A stretch of 64,000 nt of DNA, taken from positions 1,180,079 through 1,244,078 of the forward strand of contig JAAHFX010000002.1 in assembly GCA_010672785.1 (NCBI GenBank). The letters are read 5' to 3'. Positions 28,501-36,744 of this stretch are shown here, piece after piece. Within the stretch, counting starts at the first letter, position 1. Each line of letters opens with the position of its first letter. The stretch is from Sphaerospermopsis sp. SIO1G1 (GTDB lineage Bacteria > Cyanobacteriota > Cyanobacteriia > Cyanobacteriales > Nostocaceae). Under the pieces are notes generated by a model. That model had not been told where the DNA came from. It was given only the letters and a program-made list of their open reading frames with translations, and did not search any database. The position numbers were made by a program, and so were the translations under genes.

Positions 28501-29079
28501 GATCAAAGAAGTTTTAGCTTATCATGGACAGATGGTGATCAAAGTTCCTTTGATGATTTTGTCATCAATGTAGAAATTCTCCAAACAGACTCTACCCCCA
28601 TCGGTACAGGATTACAAGGGGAAATAGAATTAATTGATTTGCGAAATTTAGGAACATTAACAGCTACCTTTAACATAGCAAGTGAAGCAGCATTTGATAA
28701 TACCGTAGGTTGGTATCTTGTAGATGACGAAACTGGTAGAATTGGTGAATTAACACCAGGAGATCGGGGTTATGCTCAAGTAGCAATTGCTCAACGTACT
28801 GTTACCAGTTTTACCCGTGAAGGTATAGAATCTGCACAATTACAAGGTTTACTCGCTCCTTATTTAATAGCTGATAGTTCCGCTGAAGATTTCCTAGATG
28901 ATAATCCTCTCAACTTTGCAGGAGAAGGGCCTCTAGCTTATTTTGCATTCGGAGCAGCTAACCCAGATGGTGTAGATCACATTCTCATGTTAGGGGATAA
29001 TACCTTTGGTTTTGAAGACTTAGAAAATGGTGGTGATCGAGATTTCAATGACATCATTATGCGAGTCAATTTTGCCTAG
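22519..29079 (+). CDS. Giant secreted metalloprotease with Big_9 repeats and a DUF4114 end
   Basis: A 2186-residue protein. The first 430 residues are a zinc metalloprotease-like domain: HEIGHVLGFGT with His341, Glu342 and His345; the next ligand position, expected at 351, is Thr, but His386 (AHVEDN) could be the third ligand, as in leishmanolysin-like enzymes; the Met-turn is Met401 (LMEPSGG). Next come RTX nonapeptides (GGDDIIEGDQGNDTLNGG, about 455-490). About 13 Big_9/cadherin-like repeats follow (roughly 575-1855), each near 97 residues with NDTxTxxEG...YTPxxxFxGxDSFTYTV. The C-terminus holds a DUF4114-like domain (DHILMLGDNTFGFEDL). There is no N-terminal signal peptide, so type I secretion through the RTX-type signals is likely. 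Confidence 0.85.
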   Translation: MKLIESFGTENINGQTHDDLQDVIQTVINTAKLQLQEFAQTAEFSDRMIQVFGTSPAGLQSAWTNGLVILPEIEIVSSQEIDGANGAFAGVTNKIYLSQEFINANINNLDAVVKVVVEEYAHFIDNSINITDSKGDEGAKFAAFVFGDNLTPLQLQLLDSEDDHATVILGGQVVEIEKDDSSFDIVFDYRFDTNGFFNDAARRANLEAAAQIWENVIEDEFDNIPAGVQFTILNPQTGQNELITLTEEIDDLLIFVGTQSPPFGIGGGIGRGGPAGIDAAGDIFRNRYTGSDFEPFAGNISFDPTPSFLDGTSADWFFDSTPDTVDDIPFNSVDFLETALHEIGHVLGFGTANIFQNIGAGGIFNGPNSLTVNGGNPIPLTSDLAHVEDNFTTPDGTISLMEPSGGSRLPTSIDLSILADIGYETVGFQAQGSVPPIATDAGETILGTIVNDVIDGLGGDDIIEGDQGNDTLNGGSGNDTLIGSAGIDTFRFEANNGQDIINDFDIATEVIQIVSGLGFTTGEEVLATFTKPFSNVSRFTLSPGNYIEVFHDITSGTPLTAANFAIVNDGVNNNPVANNDSATTSEGNAVVIDVLNNDTDAENNIDITTVQISTQPTNGTASVDETTGEITYTPTGDFSGNDSFTYTVQDGDGGSSNAATVNVTVTPVNDNPVANNDTATTSEGNAVVIDVLTNDTDVENNIDITTVEISTSPTNGTASVDETTGEITYTPTGDFSGNDSFTYTVQDGDGGTSNAATVNVTVTPVNDNPVANNDTATTSEGNAVVIDVLTNDTDVENNIDITTVQISTSPTNGTASVDETTGEITYTPTGDFSGNDSFTYTVQDGDGGTSNSATVNVTVTPVNDNPVATDDTATTPEGNPITINVLNNDTDTENNIDITTVEISTSPTNGTASVDETTGEITYTPTGDFSGEDSFTYTVQDGDGGTSNAATVNVTVTPVNDNPVATDDTATTSEDRSVIINVLNNDNDIDGNLDLNTLQIVQPTNGTTTYISSTGEIVYTPDSNFFGNDSFTYTIQDTEGGTSNVATVNLTVNSVNDVPIAVDDDDTQPEDTEEVPFTIDEDTSITIDVLDNDVDVENGIDPETVTIEDQPLNGTVSINNNTGQITYTPEANFFGNDSFTYTVQDTNEATSNPATVDISVTSVNDNPVANDDTATTEIGKSVIINVLNNDSDIELDNLTVSVENPNSANAELFVNPLTGEITYTPEINFIGNDSFEYTITDANGGTATANVNVTVTTEDIINPDPIDNNNFTTQEDTSIIIDPREDGENADNIPENAIITFSDTPRNGTVTVNEDTEEITYTPDENFFGTDRFVYTISGGSQLINETINITIEAVNDTPIAVNDSVTTNEDASVIINILDNDTEVEDDINDINITVETEARNGTVEINSNGTITYTPEDNFFGIDRFTYFLEDEDGAVSNVARVEVTVDQINDIPVAVDDEVTTEQGSSLVIDVLSNDSDVEGEIDVSTIQFATQPTNGSVQLISSTGEVIYTPNADLIGADSFTYTVREINDDDDSNEIANGATSNIANVTINVDPINVAPVANDDTVTTDEDTTVEIDVLGNDVDTNFDISSVQIGSNPNNGTVSVNSTGTISYTPNSNYAGADSFTYTVQDEDGLVSNVANVDITVNPINDLPVANNDSAVTQQGENITINVLNNDSDVENGIDVTTVQIVNNPENGTVSVDETTGEITYAPNSDFFGNDSFTYTVADTDSGTSNVATVDILVNPNQDNNTPPTANDDNVSTEQNSALVINVLGNDEDVENNIDVTTVEVDSNPENGTVSVDETTGEITYLPNNDFIGNDSFTYRVRDRNGVNSNAATVNIIVNQIDTEPANFNNVQVLDLDGEVGQTKQLNISFVSQNTSLVNEIGIFKVDDAQGTINGISPGDSEYLQTALANSQVVFSALPNNVLGGVDFNRQINFDGSDRLVFYLVQNSSTQTILSEIAAGNSPNNVLFALPNGNNNNFNPVEISELDQRSFSLSWTDGDQSSFDDFVINVEILQTDSTPIGTGLQGEIELIDLRNLGTLTATFNIASEAAFDNTVGWYLVDDETGRIGELTPGDRGYAQVAIAQRTVTSFTREGIESAQLQGLLAPYLIADSSAEDFLDDNPLNFAGEGPLAYFAFGAANPDGVDHILMLGDNTFGFEDLENGGDRDFNDIIMRVNFA
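24240..25400 (+). repeat. Near-identical tandem 291-bp units
   Basis: Four consecutive units inside the giant gene share almost all bases over long runs; the second and third differ at only a few positions. The period is 291 bp (97 codons). The later units diverge. This points to recent unequal exchange or gene conversion inside the gene. Confidence 0.9.
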
Positions 29080-29195
29080 ATAATCAGGATGTGATAGTTT
29101 AATTCAAAAGGTTGATTTTGGGTGATAGTGAGATTCATCCAAACAACCTGAATATTAAATTTTGTTACAGAATCCAGGGAAGTAAAAGAAAGTAT

Positions 29196-30653
29196 ATGAC
29201 TACCCAAGAACCTCATCAAAAGAAAATTACAGGAGAAGAATTAGTATCCGTAATTTCTTCTTCACAATTATTACCACAAGTAATTAGAGAAATAGTGATT
29301 GAAAAGGCGATCGCTAACGTTAAATATACACAAGCAGAATTTAACAACTATCATCAAAGATATCAACAAGTTCATAAAAATAGCAAAGTTATTCCATCAA
29401 TTATTCTCCGTCAATTCAAAATTCAAAAATTCAAACATTTAACTTGGGGAAACCAAGTAGAACCTTATTTTTCAGAAAACAAACAGGGTTTAGATCAAGT
29501 ATCTTTTTCCTTAATTCAAACCAATGATGGTGAAATAGCTCAAGAAATATACTTTAGAATTACAGAAGGGGAAGAAAGTTTTGCTAATTTAGCTAGACAA
29601 TATTCCCAAGGTGCAGAAGCGAAAAATGGTGGTTGGGTAGGTACACATAAATTAGGAAATCTCAACCCAAATTTAGCCAAAATTCTCCGTGGTTTACAAC
29701 CAGGGAAAATGCCATCATTAACATACCTGGAAAAAATGTTTATTATTGTCAGATTAGACAAAGTCTCTCCAGCACAACTAACTGAGCAACTGCGGGAAGA
29801 AATTCTCCAAAAAATGTTTGAAGATTGGTTGAAGTCAGAAATGAATCAATTTAGCAATGGAGTAAATTTATCAGCCATATCTGCACCAGATTTAACCATC
29901 AGTGATTCCCTCCAAACGGTTAATCAGGAAGAAGAAATAGAAGAAATAGAAGAAATAGAAGAAAATGAAGAAGATTATATTGACAATTACGCACAAATAG
30001 AAGATGAAATTATTTACGCATTGAAAGATGCTAATCAGTCCAGAAAATTGCAATTAATCACAACATCTGTAGCTTGTTTATTAACAGGAGGATTAAGCGG
30101 TTTTTATCTATCAGGATTATCCAAACTATCCTATGCAAACTTACCCAAACTCTTCCCATCAAAGAGTCAAAATGATTTGTTTTATGATGGGATTACCCAA
30201 GCAACAACAGCAGCAAATCTTACCCAAACTGCACAAACTCCCAATGAATGGAAAAAAGTCTCACAATCTTGGCTCAATGCAATTACACTGTTAACATCTC
30301 TACCTAACAATCATCCCCAATATACCCTTGCTCAACAAAAGATTAAAGAGTACACACAAAATCTAGAATACTCCCAGAGAAATAGTGAAACTCCAGTCAA
30401 CAATTTCCGAATAGCAGTCAATCATGCCACCGAAGCAGCTACTTTAACACAAAATGCTATATCAGGAGAAGATTGGGAAACCATCATTCAACATTGGAAA
30501 AATGCGATCGCATCAATGAAAGCTGTGACAGCAGAGCATCCAGAATATTTAACAGCACAACAAAAAACCATTGAATATCAACGCAATCTTAACTATGCTT
30601 TTTCAGTTGTGGAAAGAAAATATCCTGAGTCTTATGCAATGAGTAAAATTTGA
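29196..30653 (+). CDS. Parvulin-type peptidyl-prolyl isomerase with membrane anchor
   Basis: A 485-residue protein. A SurA/PpiC-like helical start is followed by a rotamase domain (about 102-189: GEESFANLARQYSQG, NGGWVG). Next come a coiled acidic linker (EEEIEEIEEIEENEED, coded by 9-bp repeats), one membrane segment (about 285-306), and two copies of a helical repeat (ATxAANLTQxA...W...A...HPxY...AQxK). An earlier TTG at 29112 exists, but the ATG at 29196 with AAAGAAAG upstream fits better. It lies between two giant secreted proteins on either strand and could fold or hand over these substrates during export; that link is inference. Confidence 0.75.
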   Translation: MTTQEPHQKKITGEELVSVISSSQLLPQVIREIVIEKAIANVKYTQAEFNNYHQRYQQVHKNSKVIPSIILRQFKIQKFKHLTWGNQVEPYFSENKQGLDQVSFSLIQTNDGEIAQEIYFRITEGEESFANLARQYSQGAEAKNGGWVGTHKLGNLNPNLAKILRGLQPGKMPSLTYLEKMFIIVRLDKVSPAQLTEQLREEILQKMFEDWLKSEMNQFSNGVNLSAISAPDLTISDSLQTVNQEEEIEEIEEIEENEEDYIDNYAQIEDEIIYALKDANQSRKLQLITTSVACLLTGGLSGFYLSGLSKLSYANLPKLFPSKSQNDLFYDGITQATTAANLTQTAQTPNEWKKVSQSWLNAITLLTSLPNNHPQYTLAQQKIKEYTQNLEYSQRNSETPVNNFRIAVNHATEAATLTQNAISGEDWETIIQHWKNAIASMKAVTAEHPEYLTAQQKTIEYQRNLNYAFSVVERKYPESYAMSKI

Positions 30654-30802
30654 ATTTTCACGTGGGAATTGGAGAACATTATTGAGTTATTTGATGATCA
30701 GTACCCAAGTAAAATTAACTGTCACCACAATGACAATTTTTTCTCCCTGCACCCTGTGGCAATTTTCAGCATAGAAGAAGCAGTATTCCCATATACAAAA
30801 AA

Positions 30803-30824
30803 ATAGTCAGCATATGCCGACTAT
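30803..30824 (-). terminator. Terminator of the Calx-beta gene
   Basis: The near-perfect palindrome ATAGTCAGCATATGCCGACTAT is preceded on the plus strand by seven A's, which read as a T tract after the stem on the minus strand. It lies 36 bp beyond the stop of the minus-strand gene. Confidence 0.7.
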
Positions 30825-30860
30825 AGTTATAATAATGCTATTGAATTTGCGACTAAATTA

Positions 30861-33800
30861 TTACACAATTTCAGTGAATGAGAACTTAGTAATTACGTCA
30901 TTGTAATCTTTATCCCCAGCATCGGGTAAGTCTTCAAAACCAAAGACGTTATCACCTAACATTCTGATGTGATCTGCACCATCAGAATTGACTCCCAAGA
31001 ATGGGAAATAAACTGTTGGATCATTGTTGCTACTACCATCAGTTAATTCCGATAAAGTACCATCAATAATAATCATGGGAGCGATAATTGAACCACCTTC
31101 AATAGTGGCGCTGGATCTAAATTCACCTTGGTTATCAACAGCAAATCTAATGACTTCCCCAGTATCAACATCTGTAATCAATCTATTAATTGCTGCTTGG
31201 ATGTAATCTGCTTGGTTTTCTGCTGTTGCTTCTAAACTTCCTAAAAGTCCGAATTCATTATCTACACTGTAGAAATAAACCTCGTTACTAAAAAATGCTT
31301 CTCGGAATACAGAAAACTCTGCCCTGACGCTATTATTCACATCACGCAGATCAATTAATTCGCCTTGATTAGTTTCTTGGAATTGAGTAATTGTCGTGAT
31401 AAATTGTTCTTGGGTAGTTAACTCAGCTACTGATTCAATTCTCACAACTAAAGAACTGAATTCTTCAACAGTAGTTGTTTCTCGCCAAGAAATTTGGAAG
31501 GTACTGTCTTCTTCAACAATTTGAGTGAAAGATTCACCAAAGATAATACTGCTACTGGAAATAGTACCAGCCCTATATTCATCTATTGTGCCACCATTGA
31601 CTAAGAAGAATTGCAGATGTTGGCCAGAATCAAATCCTAGTAATCTTGTCACACTTTCAGCTTCAATTTCTGTGGCAAAGTTAGTGGGAAGATTTTCTAA
31701 AGCGGAGAAAATGTCTTTACCTTGGAGTCTAGCACGTTCTAAAGCTACTTCGTTATAACTAGCATCTCCTCGTTGTACCCCATCAATTGTACCTTCTGCA
31801 TCGTCAACTAAAAATACTCCTAATTCATTGACAACTGTAGAACTATTAGATAACAGAGTAGCTCGAAGAGCAACAAATTCACTACTACCTTTGATGGTGA
31901 AGATGTTGTTGTTATTAAAATTAAATGGAACATCATTGTCATTGATTGTTCCTTCGGCTGTACCATTGGTAGAACTGATAGTTGCACCGTTGGTAGCACT
32001 GTTTAAACTCACGGTAAATTTCTCATCTTCTTCTACCAAGAAATCTTGTGTGGTTTGAACAGTAAAGGTTTTCTCTGTTTCTCCCTGTGCAAATGTCAGT
32101 GTTTCAGGTGTTGCAGTAAAGTCTTCTGCTTCTGCTGTCTCTCCACTGTCTATAGATGTGGAAACGTCTACAGCTTGTTCAGACTCAGCATCTCCGGTGC
32201 GGGTGACTGTGAAAACTAAATCACTTCCTTCTGTTGCTGTTGCTGATGCAATACTAAACACAGGAACAGGATCATCATTATTGATTGTACCTGTAGCTGT
32301 ATTTTGAGTATCATCAATTTCTGCCCCACCTGTGGCATTAGTCAACTCAACTGTGAAAGTTTCATCACTTTCAAATAGACTATTTGCTGTGGTTTGAACA
32401 GTAAAGGTTTTCTCTGTTTCTCCCTGTGCAAATGTCAGTGTTGCGTTATTTGCAGTAAAGTCATTCTCGCTAGCTGTATCTCCATCTGCTATAAATGTGG
32501 AAACGTCTACAGCTTGTTCAGACTCAGCATCTCCGGTGCGGGTGACTGTGAAAACTAAATCACTTGCTTCGGTTGCTGATACTGATGAAATACTAAATGC
32601 TGGAGCAGAATCATCATTAATGATTGTACCTGTAGCTATATTTTGAGTATCATCAATTTCTGCTCCACCTGTAGCATTAGTCAACTCAACTGTGAAGGTT
32701 TCATTACTTTCAAATACACTATCGTCAGTGGTTTGAACAGTGAAAGTTTGAGTGGTTTCTCCCTGTGCAAATGTCAGAGTTGCGTTATTTGCAGTAAAGT
32801 CATTCTCGCTAGCTGTATCTCCATCTTCTATAGATGTGGAAACGTCTACAGTTTGTTCAGTTAAGTTATCTCCGGTGCGGGTGACTGTGAAAACTAAATT
32901 ACCTGCTTCTATTACTGATGCTGATAAAATACTAAATTCAGCTTGTACTTCTGGATCATCATTAATGATTGTACCTGTAGCTGTATTTTGAGTATCATCA
33001 ATTTCTGCCCCACCTGTAGCATTAGTTAAGGTGACGGTGAAGGTTTCATCACTTTCAAATACACTATCGTCAGTGGTTTGAACAGTGAAAGTTTTGGTGG
33101 TTTCTCCCTGTGCAAATGTCAGTGTTTCAGGTGTTGCAGTAAAGTCTTCTGCTTCTGCTGTATCTCCACTTCCTATGGATGTGGAAACGTCTACAGTTTG
33201 TTCAGTTAAGTTATCTCGAGAACGAGTAACGGTGAAAGTGATTTCGTTTCCTTCTTCTGCTGATGCTGATGCAATACTAAATTCAGCAGGCGTATCATCG
33301 TCAACAATAGTACCTTGGGCTGTTCCATTTGTAGAACTAATTTCTGCACCATCTGTAGCATTGCTTAAGGTAACAGTGAAGGTTTCATTGCTTTCAACAT
33401 CTGCATCTTGTGTGGTTTCAACAGTGAAGGTTTTACTGGTTTCTCCTTGTGCAAATGTCAAAGTTTCAGATATTGCGGTAAAGTCATTTGCACTTGCTGT
33501 ATCCCCACCTGCTATGGATGTGGAAACTGTCACACTTTGATGAGTTTGAGCATCTCCGGTTCTGGTGACGGTAAAGACTATATCTCCACCTTCTAATGCG
33601 TCGGCCGCAGCGATACTGAATACAGGAGCAGGATCATTATTATTGATAGTTCCCTTGACTACGCTCTGAGCCTGATCAATAATTGCCCCAGCTGTGGCAT
33701 TAGTCAATTCAACTGTGAAGGTTTCGTTGAGTTCAAAGATGCTATTTTCCGTAGTTTGCACTGTGAAGGTTTTGGTAGTTTCTCCCTGTGCAAATGTCAG

Positions 33801-35087
33801 AGTTTCCGAAATTGCGGTAAAGTTATCTTCTCCGGCAGTATCATCTGCTTCAATGGATGTGGAAACTGTCACACTTTGTTCAAACTGAGCGTCACCAGTT
33901 CTGGTGATAATGAAGCTGATACTTTCACCTTCTAATGCTTCTGCTGCAACAATGCTAAATACAGGAGCAGGATCAATGTTGTTGATAGTTCCCTGAACTA
34001 CACTCTGAGTCTGATCAATTATTGCTCCACCCGTAGCATTAGTCAATTCAACTGTAAAGGTTTCACTAAATTCAAATAGGTTATCTTCTGCAATTGCGAC
34101 GTTAAAGGTTTTAGAAGTTTCACCCTGTACAAAAGTCAGAACTTGGGAAGTGATAGTCAAGTCATTTTCACTTGCTGTATCTCCTTGAGCGATGAGAATA
34201 GATACAGTGACTGTTTGTTCGGTTAAAAAATCGAGACTACGAACGACTGTAAAAGTAACATCATTTCCTTCGTCTGCGGATGCTTCCGTAATGGAGAAAG
34301 TTGGAACAAGAAAACCAAAGTCTGCTGCTGTTAGGTCTGTTGCTGTAATGCCTATTAAAATACCAAAGGTAACTTCAACATTATCTATCAGAGCTTTAAC
34401 GAGTGTATCGCCGCCATCTTGCTCCAAGATGATATCATCAAAGGTTTGAACTTGGGGAATACCTGCAATGATAACTTGGTCATCACCTTGGGTAAAATCA
34501 TTCACAACTGCTGGTACATCAGGGATTTCACCGTTACCAAAATAAAAGCGGTCTAAACCAGCACCGCCTGTCATTTCTGTTCCTTGTGTACCAGCGTATA
34601 AATAATCATCGCCTGCATCACCCACTAGGCTATCGGTGGCGATATAACCAACTAGGGTATCATTACCTTCTCCACCTTCTAATGTGTTGTTACCGGTGGT
34701 ACTCTTAGTTTCCAGGAAATCATGATCATCTCCTCCTTGGAGCAGATTAAAACTACCTTCAATTACGCGCAGTTCATCATTTCCGATGTCACCGGTGAGG
34801 AGGTTGTTATCTCCTTCTACGGCAAATAGGCGATCGCTATCATCTCCACCACTGAGGGTGTTATTACCACCAATACCTACTGCGTATAAGTCATCGTCAC
34901 CTGCACCACCGAGCAAGCTATCATTTTCATTAGCAGATAATTCATCATTATCTGCACCACCATCTAGGGTATTATTACCTAAGCCACTACTAGCGTCTAG
35001 GGTATCATTACCTTCAAAACCAAAAACATCTTCGTTCCCTTGTATTACAAACAAGTCGTCGTTGTCAGGAGTACCATTAATAGTCAT
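30861..35087 (-). CDS. Giant Calx-beta/RTX surface protein with DUF4114 end
   Basis: A 1408-residue acidic protein without a classical signal peptide. Residues 1-200 hold RTX-type calcium repeats (GNDTLDGGADNDELSA and similar). Seven Calx-beta repeats follow, each near 110 residues with FSIxxAxAxEGxDxxFTVTRTGD, ExSETFTVELTNATGGA and GTINNDD. A DUF4114-like C-terminus ends in DHIRMLGDNVFGFEDLPDAGDKDYNDV, almost the same as the end of the 2186-residue protein. This suggests both proteins are exported and anchored by the same route, probably type I secretion. The domain repeats are also visible at the DNA level (about 32040-34260). Confidence 0.85.
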   Translation of the reverse strand: MTINGTPDNDDLFVIQGNEDVFGFEGNDTLDASSGLGNNTLDGGADNDELSANENDSLLGGAGDDDLYAVGIGGNNTLSGGDDSDRLFAVEGDNNLLTGDIGNDELRVIEGSFNLLQGGDDHDFLETKSTTGNNTLEGGEGNDTLVGYIATDSLVGDAGDDYLYAGTQGTEMTGGAGLDRFYFGNGEIPDVPAVVNDFTQGDDQVIIAGIPQVQTFDDIILEQDGGDTLVKALIDNVEVTFGILIGITATDLTAADFGFLVPTFSITEASADEGNDVTFTVVRSLDFLTEQTVTVSILIAQGDTASENDLTITSQVLTFVQGETSKTFNVAIAEDNLFEFSETFTVELTNATGGAIIDQTQSVVQGTINNIDPAPVFSIVAAEALEGESISFIITRTGDAQFEQSVTVSTSIEADDTAGEDNFTAISETLTFAQGETTKTFTVQTTENSIFELNETFTVELTNATAGAIIDQAQSVVKGTINNNDPAPVFSIAAADALEGGDIVFTVTRTGDAQTHQSVTVSTSIAGGDTASANDFTAISETLTFAQGETSKTFTVETTQDADVESNETFTVTLSNATDGAEISSTNGTAQGTIVDDDTPAEFSIASASAEEGNEITFTVTRSRDNLTEQTVDVSTSIGSGDTAEAEDFTATPETLTFAQGETTKTFTVQTTDDSVFESDETFTVTLTNATGGAEIDDTQNTATGTIINDDPEVQAEFSILSASVIEAGNLVFTVTRTGDNLTEQTVDVSTSIEDGDTASENDFTANNATLTFAQGETTQTFTVQTTDDSVFESNETFTVELTNATGGAEIDDTQNIATGTIINDDSAPAFSISSVSATEASDLVFTVTRTGDAESEQAVDVSTFIADGDTASENDFTANNATLTFAQGETEKTFTVQTTANSLFESDETFTVELTNATGGAEIDDTQNTATGTINNDDPVPVFSIASATATEGSDLVFTVTRTGDAESEQAVDVSTSIDSGETAEAEDFTATPETLTFAQGETEKTFTVQTTQDFLVEEDEKFTVSLNSATNGATISSTNGTAEGTINDNDVPFNFNNNNIFTIKGSSEFVALRATLLSNSSTVVNELGVFLVDDAEGTIDGVQRGDASYNEVALERARLQGKDIFSALENLPTNFATEIEAESVTRLLGFDSGQHLQFFLVNGGTIDEYRAGTISSSSIIFGESFTQIVEEDSTFQISWRETTTVEEFSSLVVRIESVAELTTQEQFITTITQFQETNQGELIDLRDVNNSVRAEFSVFREAFFSNEVYFYSVDNEFGLLGSLEATAENQADYIQAAINRLITDVDTGEVIRFAVDNQGEFRSSATIEGGSIIAPMIIIDGTLSELTDGSSNNDPTVYFPFLGVNSDGADHIRMLGDNVFGFEDLPDAGDKDYNDVITKFSFTEIV

Positions 35088-35458
35088 GATTGTGTTTTTA
35101 CCTAACTAAGTTTTCCTATAAGTCCAGATGATACATTAGTGGGAGATTTTTTCAGATTTTTGGATGTCTGACAAGATACACGTAAACAAAATCAATATAT
35201 GTACTTGTCGTTAAATAGAAAAACCAATTCCACTCCTTTGGTATACAAGTTATATGCTAGACATACCTTCTGTATTTATATAGAATATTGGTAATATTAA
35301 TCCCATACAAGAATTAATCAATATTTATTTAGAGTTTATTAAAACATTAAGGAAATTTGCGTTTTGCCACTTAGCATAAATTTCTAATTCAAATTTTATT
35401 TTTTAGGAAATTTTAAACATCAGCAATATCAGAGGTTTTTTGTGTTGTTTACGAGTTT

Positions 35459-35550
35459 GGCGATCGCATTCTATATATCCAGGATTTTTGCGATTACGTC
35501 GCTGTCGCTCGTAATGACGCAGTGACGTTACTTTTGCGTAATTCCTATAA
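35459..35550. repeat. Remnant repeat with GCGTAATTCCT end
   Basis: GCGATTACGTCGCTGTCGCTCGTAATGACG forms a hairpin and is followed by TTTTGCGTAATTCCT, an end resembling MITE family A. No complete element is present. Confidence 0.55.
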
Positions 35551-35562
35551 GTTTTGTTTAGG

Positions 35563-35747
35563 CTTGACAAGTAGAGAAGTTTATTTTATAGTATATGTTA
35601 TGGGTGGGAAAGAGTGCGCCCATATATAACGGGTTTTGGAATGTTAGAATTTTGAACGCAGATAGACGCTGATGGACGCTGATGATTTGTTCTAGAAATT
35701 ACATCCTCTACATCCTATAATCCTGGATATCCTGATTCAGACAAAAA
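35563..35747 (+). repeat. Promoter-bearing repeat, copy A
   Basis: A 185-bp unit whose left end carries a promoter. It continues with GTTATGGGTGGG...GCGCCCATATATAAC (a hairpin), GAACGCAGATAGACGC and CATCCTATAATCCTGG...GATTCAGAC. Copy B (36310-36494) has the same length and order. Both point the same way and flank the DUF29 gene as direct repeats. Confidence 0.9.
35564..35592 (+). promoter_or_regulatory. Consensus-like sigma70 promoter in copy A
   Basis: TTGACA at 35564-35569, a 17-nt spacer, and TATAGT at 35587-35592. It points toward the DUF29 gene, whose ATG is about 190 bases downstream, so it probably drives that gene and leaves a long structured leader. Confidence 0.8.
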
Positions 35748-35784
35748 ATGTTAAAATCACAGTATGCTGATTTAGGTTTGAGAG

Positions 35785-36252
35785 ATGAAAATCAAGACTT
35801 TGCAATCTATTCAACCTAACCTGTATGAAGAAGATTATTATTTATGGATTGAAACGACTTTAAGACAAATCCAAAATCACGATATTGAAAATTTGGATTG
35901 GGAAAATTTAGCAGAAGAGATTGAAGCTTTGGGAATTGAACAACGCAGGAAGGTGGAAAGTTATCTCAAGCAGTTATTGATTCATCTTTTGCTGTATTGT
36001 TATTGGGAAAGTGAAAGGGAGTATTGTCAGCGGGGTTGGAAAAATGAGATTGCTAATTTTCGGGATGAGCTAGAGTTTTCCTGTCGTTCTAAAACTCTAT
36101 ATAATTATATTTTAAGTTGTGTAGATTCTGTTTATCCTAAAGCTAGGAAACAAGCAATTAATAAATCTGGTTTACCAAGTGATGTTTTTCCTGTTAAGTG
36201 TCCTTTTACTGTTGATGAAATTTTGGATGATGATTATTTTCCTGATGTTTAA
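35785..36252 (+). CDS. DUF29 family protein
   Basis: A 155-residue protein with the DUF29 pattern: LYEEDYYLWIETTLRQIQNHDIENLDWENLAEEIEALG, then a helix with QLLIHLLLYCYW, and a C-terminal SGLPSDVFPVKCPFTVDEILDDDYFP. DUF29 genes are numerous in filamentous cyanobacteria and their role is unknown. It lies exactly between two 185-bp direct repeats, each with a promoter, so the gene looks like a repeat-flanked cassette. No nuclease or membrane motif is visible. Confidence 0.93.
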   Translation: MKIKTLQSIQPNLYEEDYYLWIETTLRQIQNHDIENLDWENLAEEIEALGIEQRRKVESYLKQLLIHLLLYCYWESEREYCQRGWKNEIANFRDELEFSCRSKTLYNYILSCVDSVYPKARKQAINKSGLPSDVFPVKCPFTVDEILDDDYFPDV

Positions 36253-36309
36253 TGTTGTTTAGATTTTTTGCACGCAGAGTCGCTCCAGTCGCAGAGTTTT
36301 TGATTGAGA

Positions 36310-36494
36310 CTTGACAAGTTGAGAAATATATTTTACATTATATGTTATGGGTGGAAAAGAGTGCGCCCATATATAACGGGTTTTGGAATGTTAGAATTTT
36401 GAACGCAGATAGACGCAGATGAACACAGATGATTGAAAATCTGACAACTGCATCCTGAACATCCTATAATCTTGGATATCCTGATTCAGACAAA
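36310..36494 (+). repeat. Promoter-bearing repeat, copy B
   Basis: Same 185-bp unit as copy A, starting ACTTGACAAG and ending GATTCAGACAAA. It differs at scattered positions (for example TACATT in place of TATAGT). It lies 57 bp after the DUF29 stop and points away from the gene, toward copy C. Confidence 0.9.
36311..36339 (+). promoter_or_regulatory. Sigma70-like promoter in copy B
   Basis: TTGACA (36311-36316), a 17-nt spacer and TACATT (36334-36339). No gene follows on this strand for more than 4 kb, so a transcript from it would be non-coding and would run toward copy C. Confidence 0.65.
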
Positions 36495-36674
36495 GTGAAA
36501 ATTTTCAAACGCAGACACTCTAGGGGAAGTTAAAAGACAAAAGTCAAAAGTTAAAATTTAAAGAGATTCCAATTTCTGAAAGATAAATCTTCCCACAACA
36601 TCCTGAATATCCTGATTCTGAAAAATAAATAATGCAATATTCAATCTGACTAAAAAAATATTAATACTTAAAAA

Positions 36675-36744
36675 TAGACTATATATGGGCGCACATACCC
36701 CACTCATAACATACACTATAAAATACCTTTCTCAACTTGTCAAG
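36675..36744 (-). repeat. Promoter-bearing repeat, copy C (inverted, partial)
   Basis: Read on the minus strand it begins CTTGACAAGTTGAG and runs into GTTATGAGTGGGG...GCGCCCATATATAG, matching the left third of copies A and B. It lacks the GAACGCAGATAG part, but related fragments stand nearby (36596-36620 and 36838-36890). Confidence 0.8.
36715..36743 (-). promoter_or_regulatory. Consensus-like sigma70 promoter in copy C
   Basis: On the minus strand: TTGACA (36743-36738), a 17-nt spacer, then TATAGT (36720-36715). It faces copy B and points toward the 3' side of the DUF29 gene, so it could give an antisense RNA. Confidence 0.7.

Noticed and set aside
31024..35109. Plus-strand frames across the Calx-beta gene
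   Set aside because: They are antisense to the repeats and share their period.
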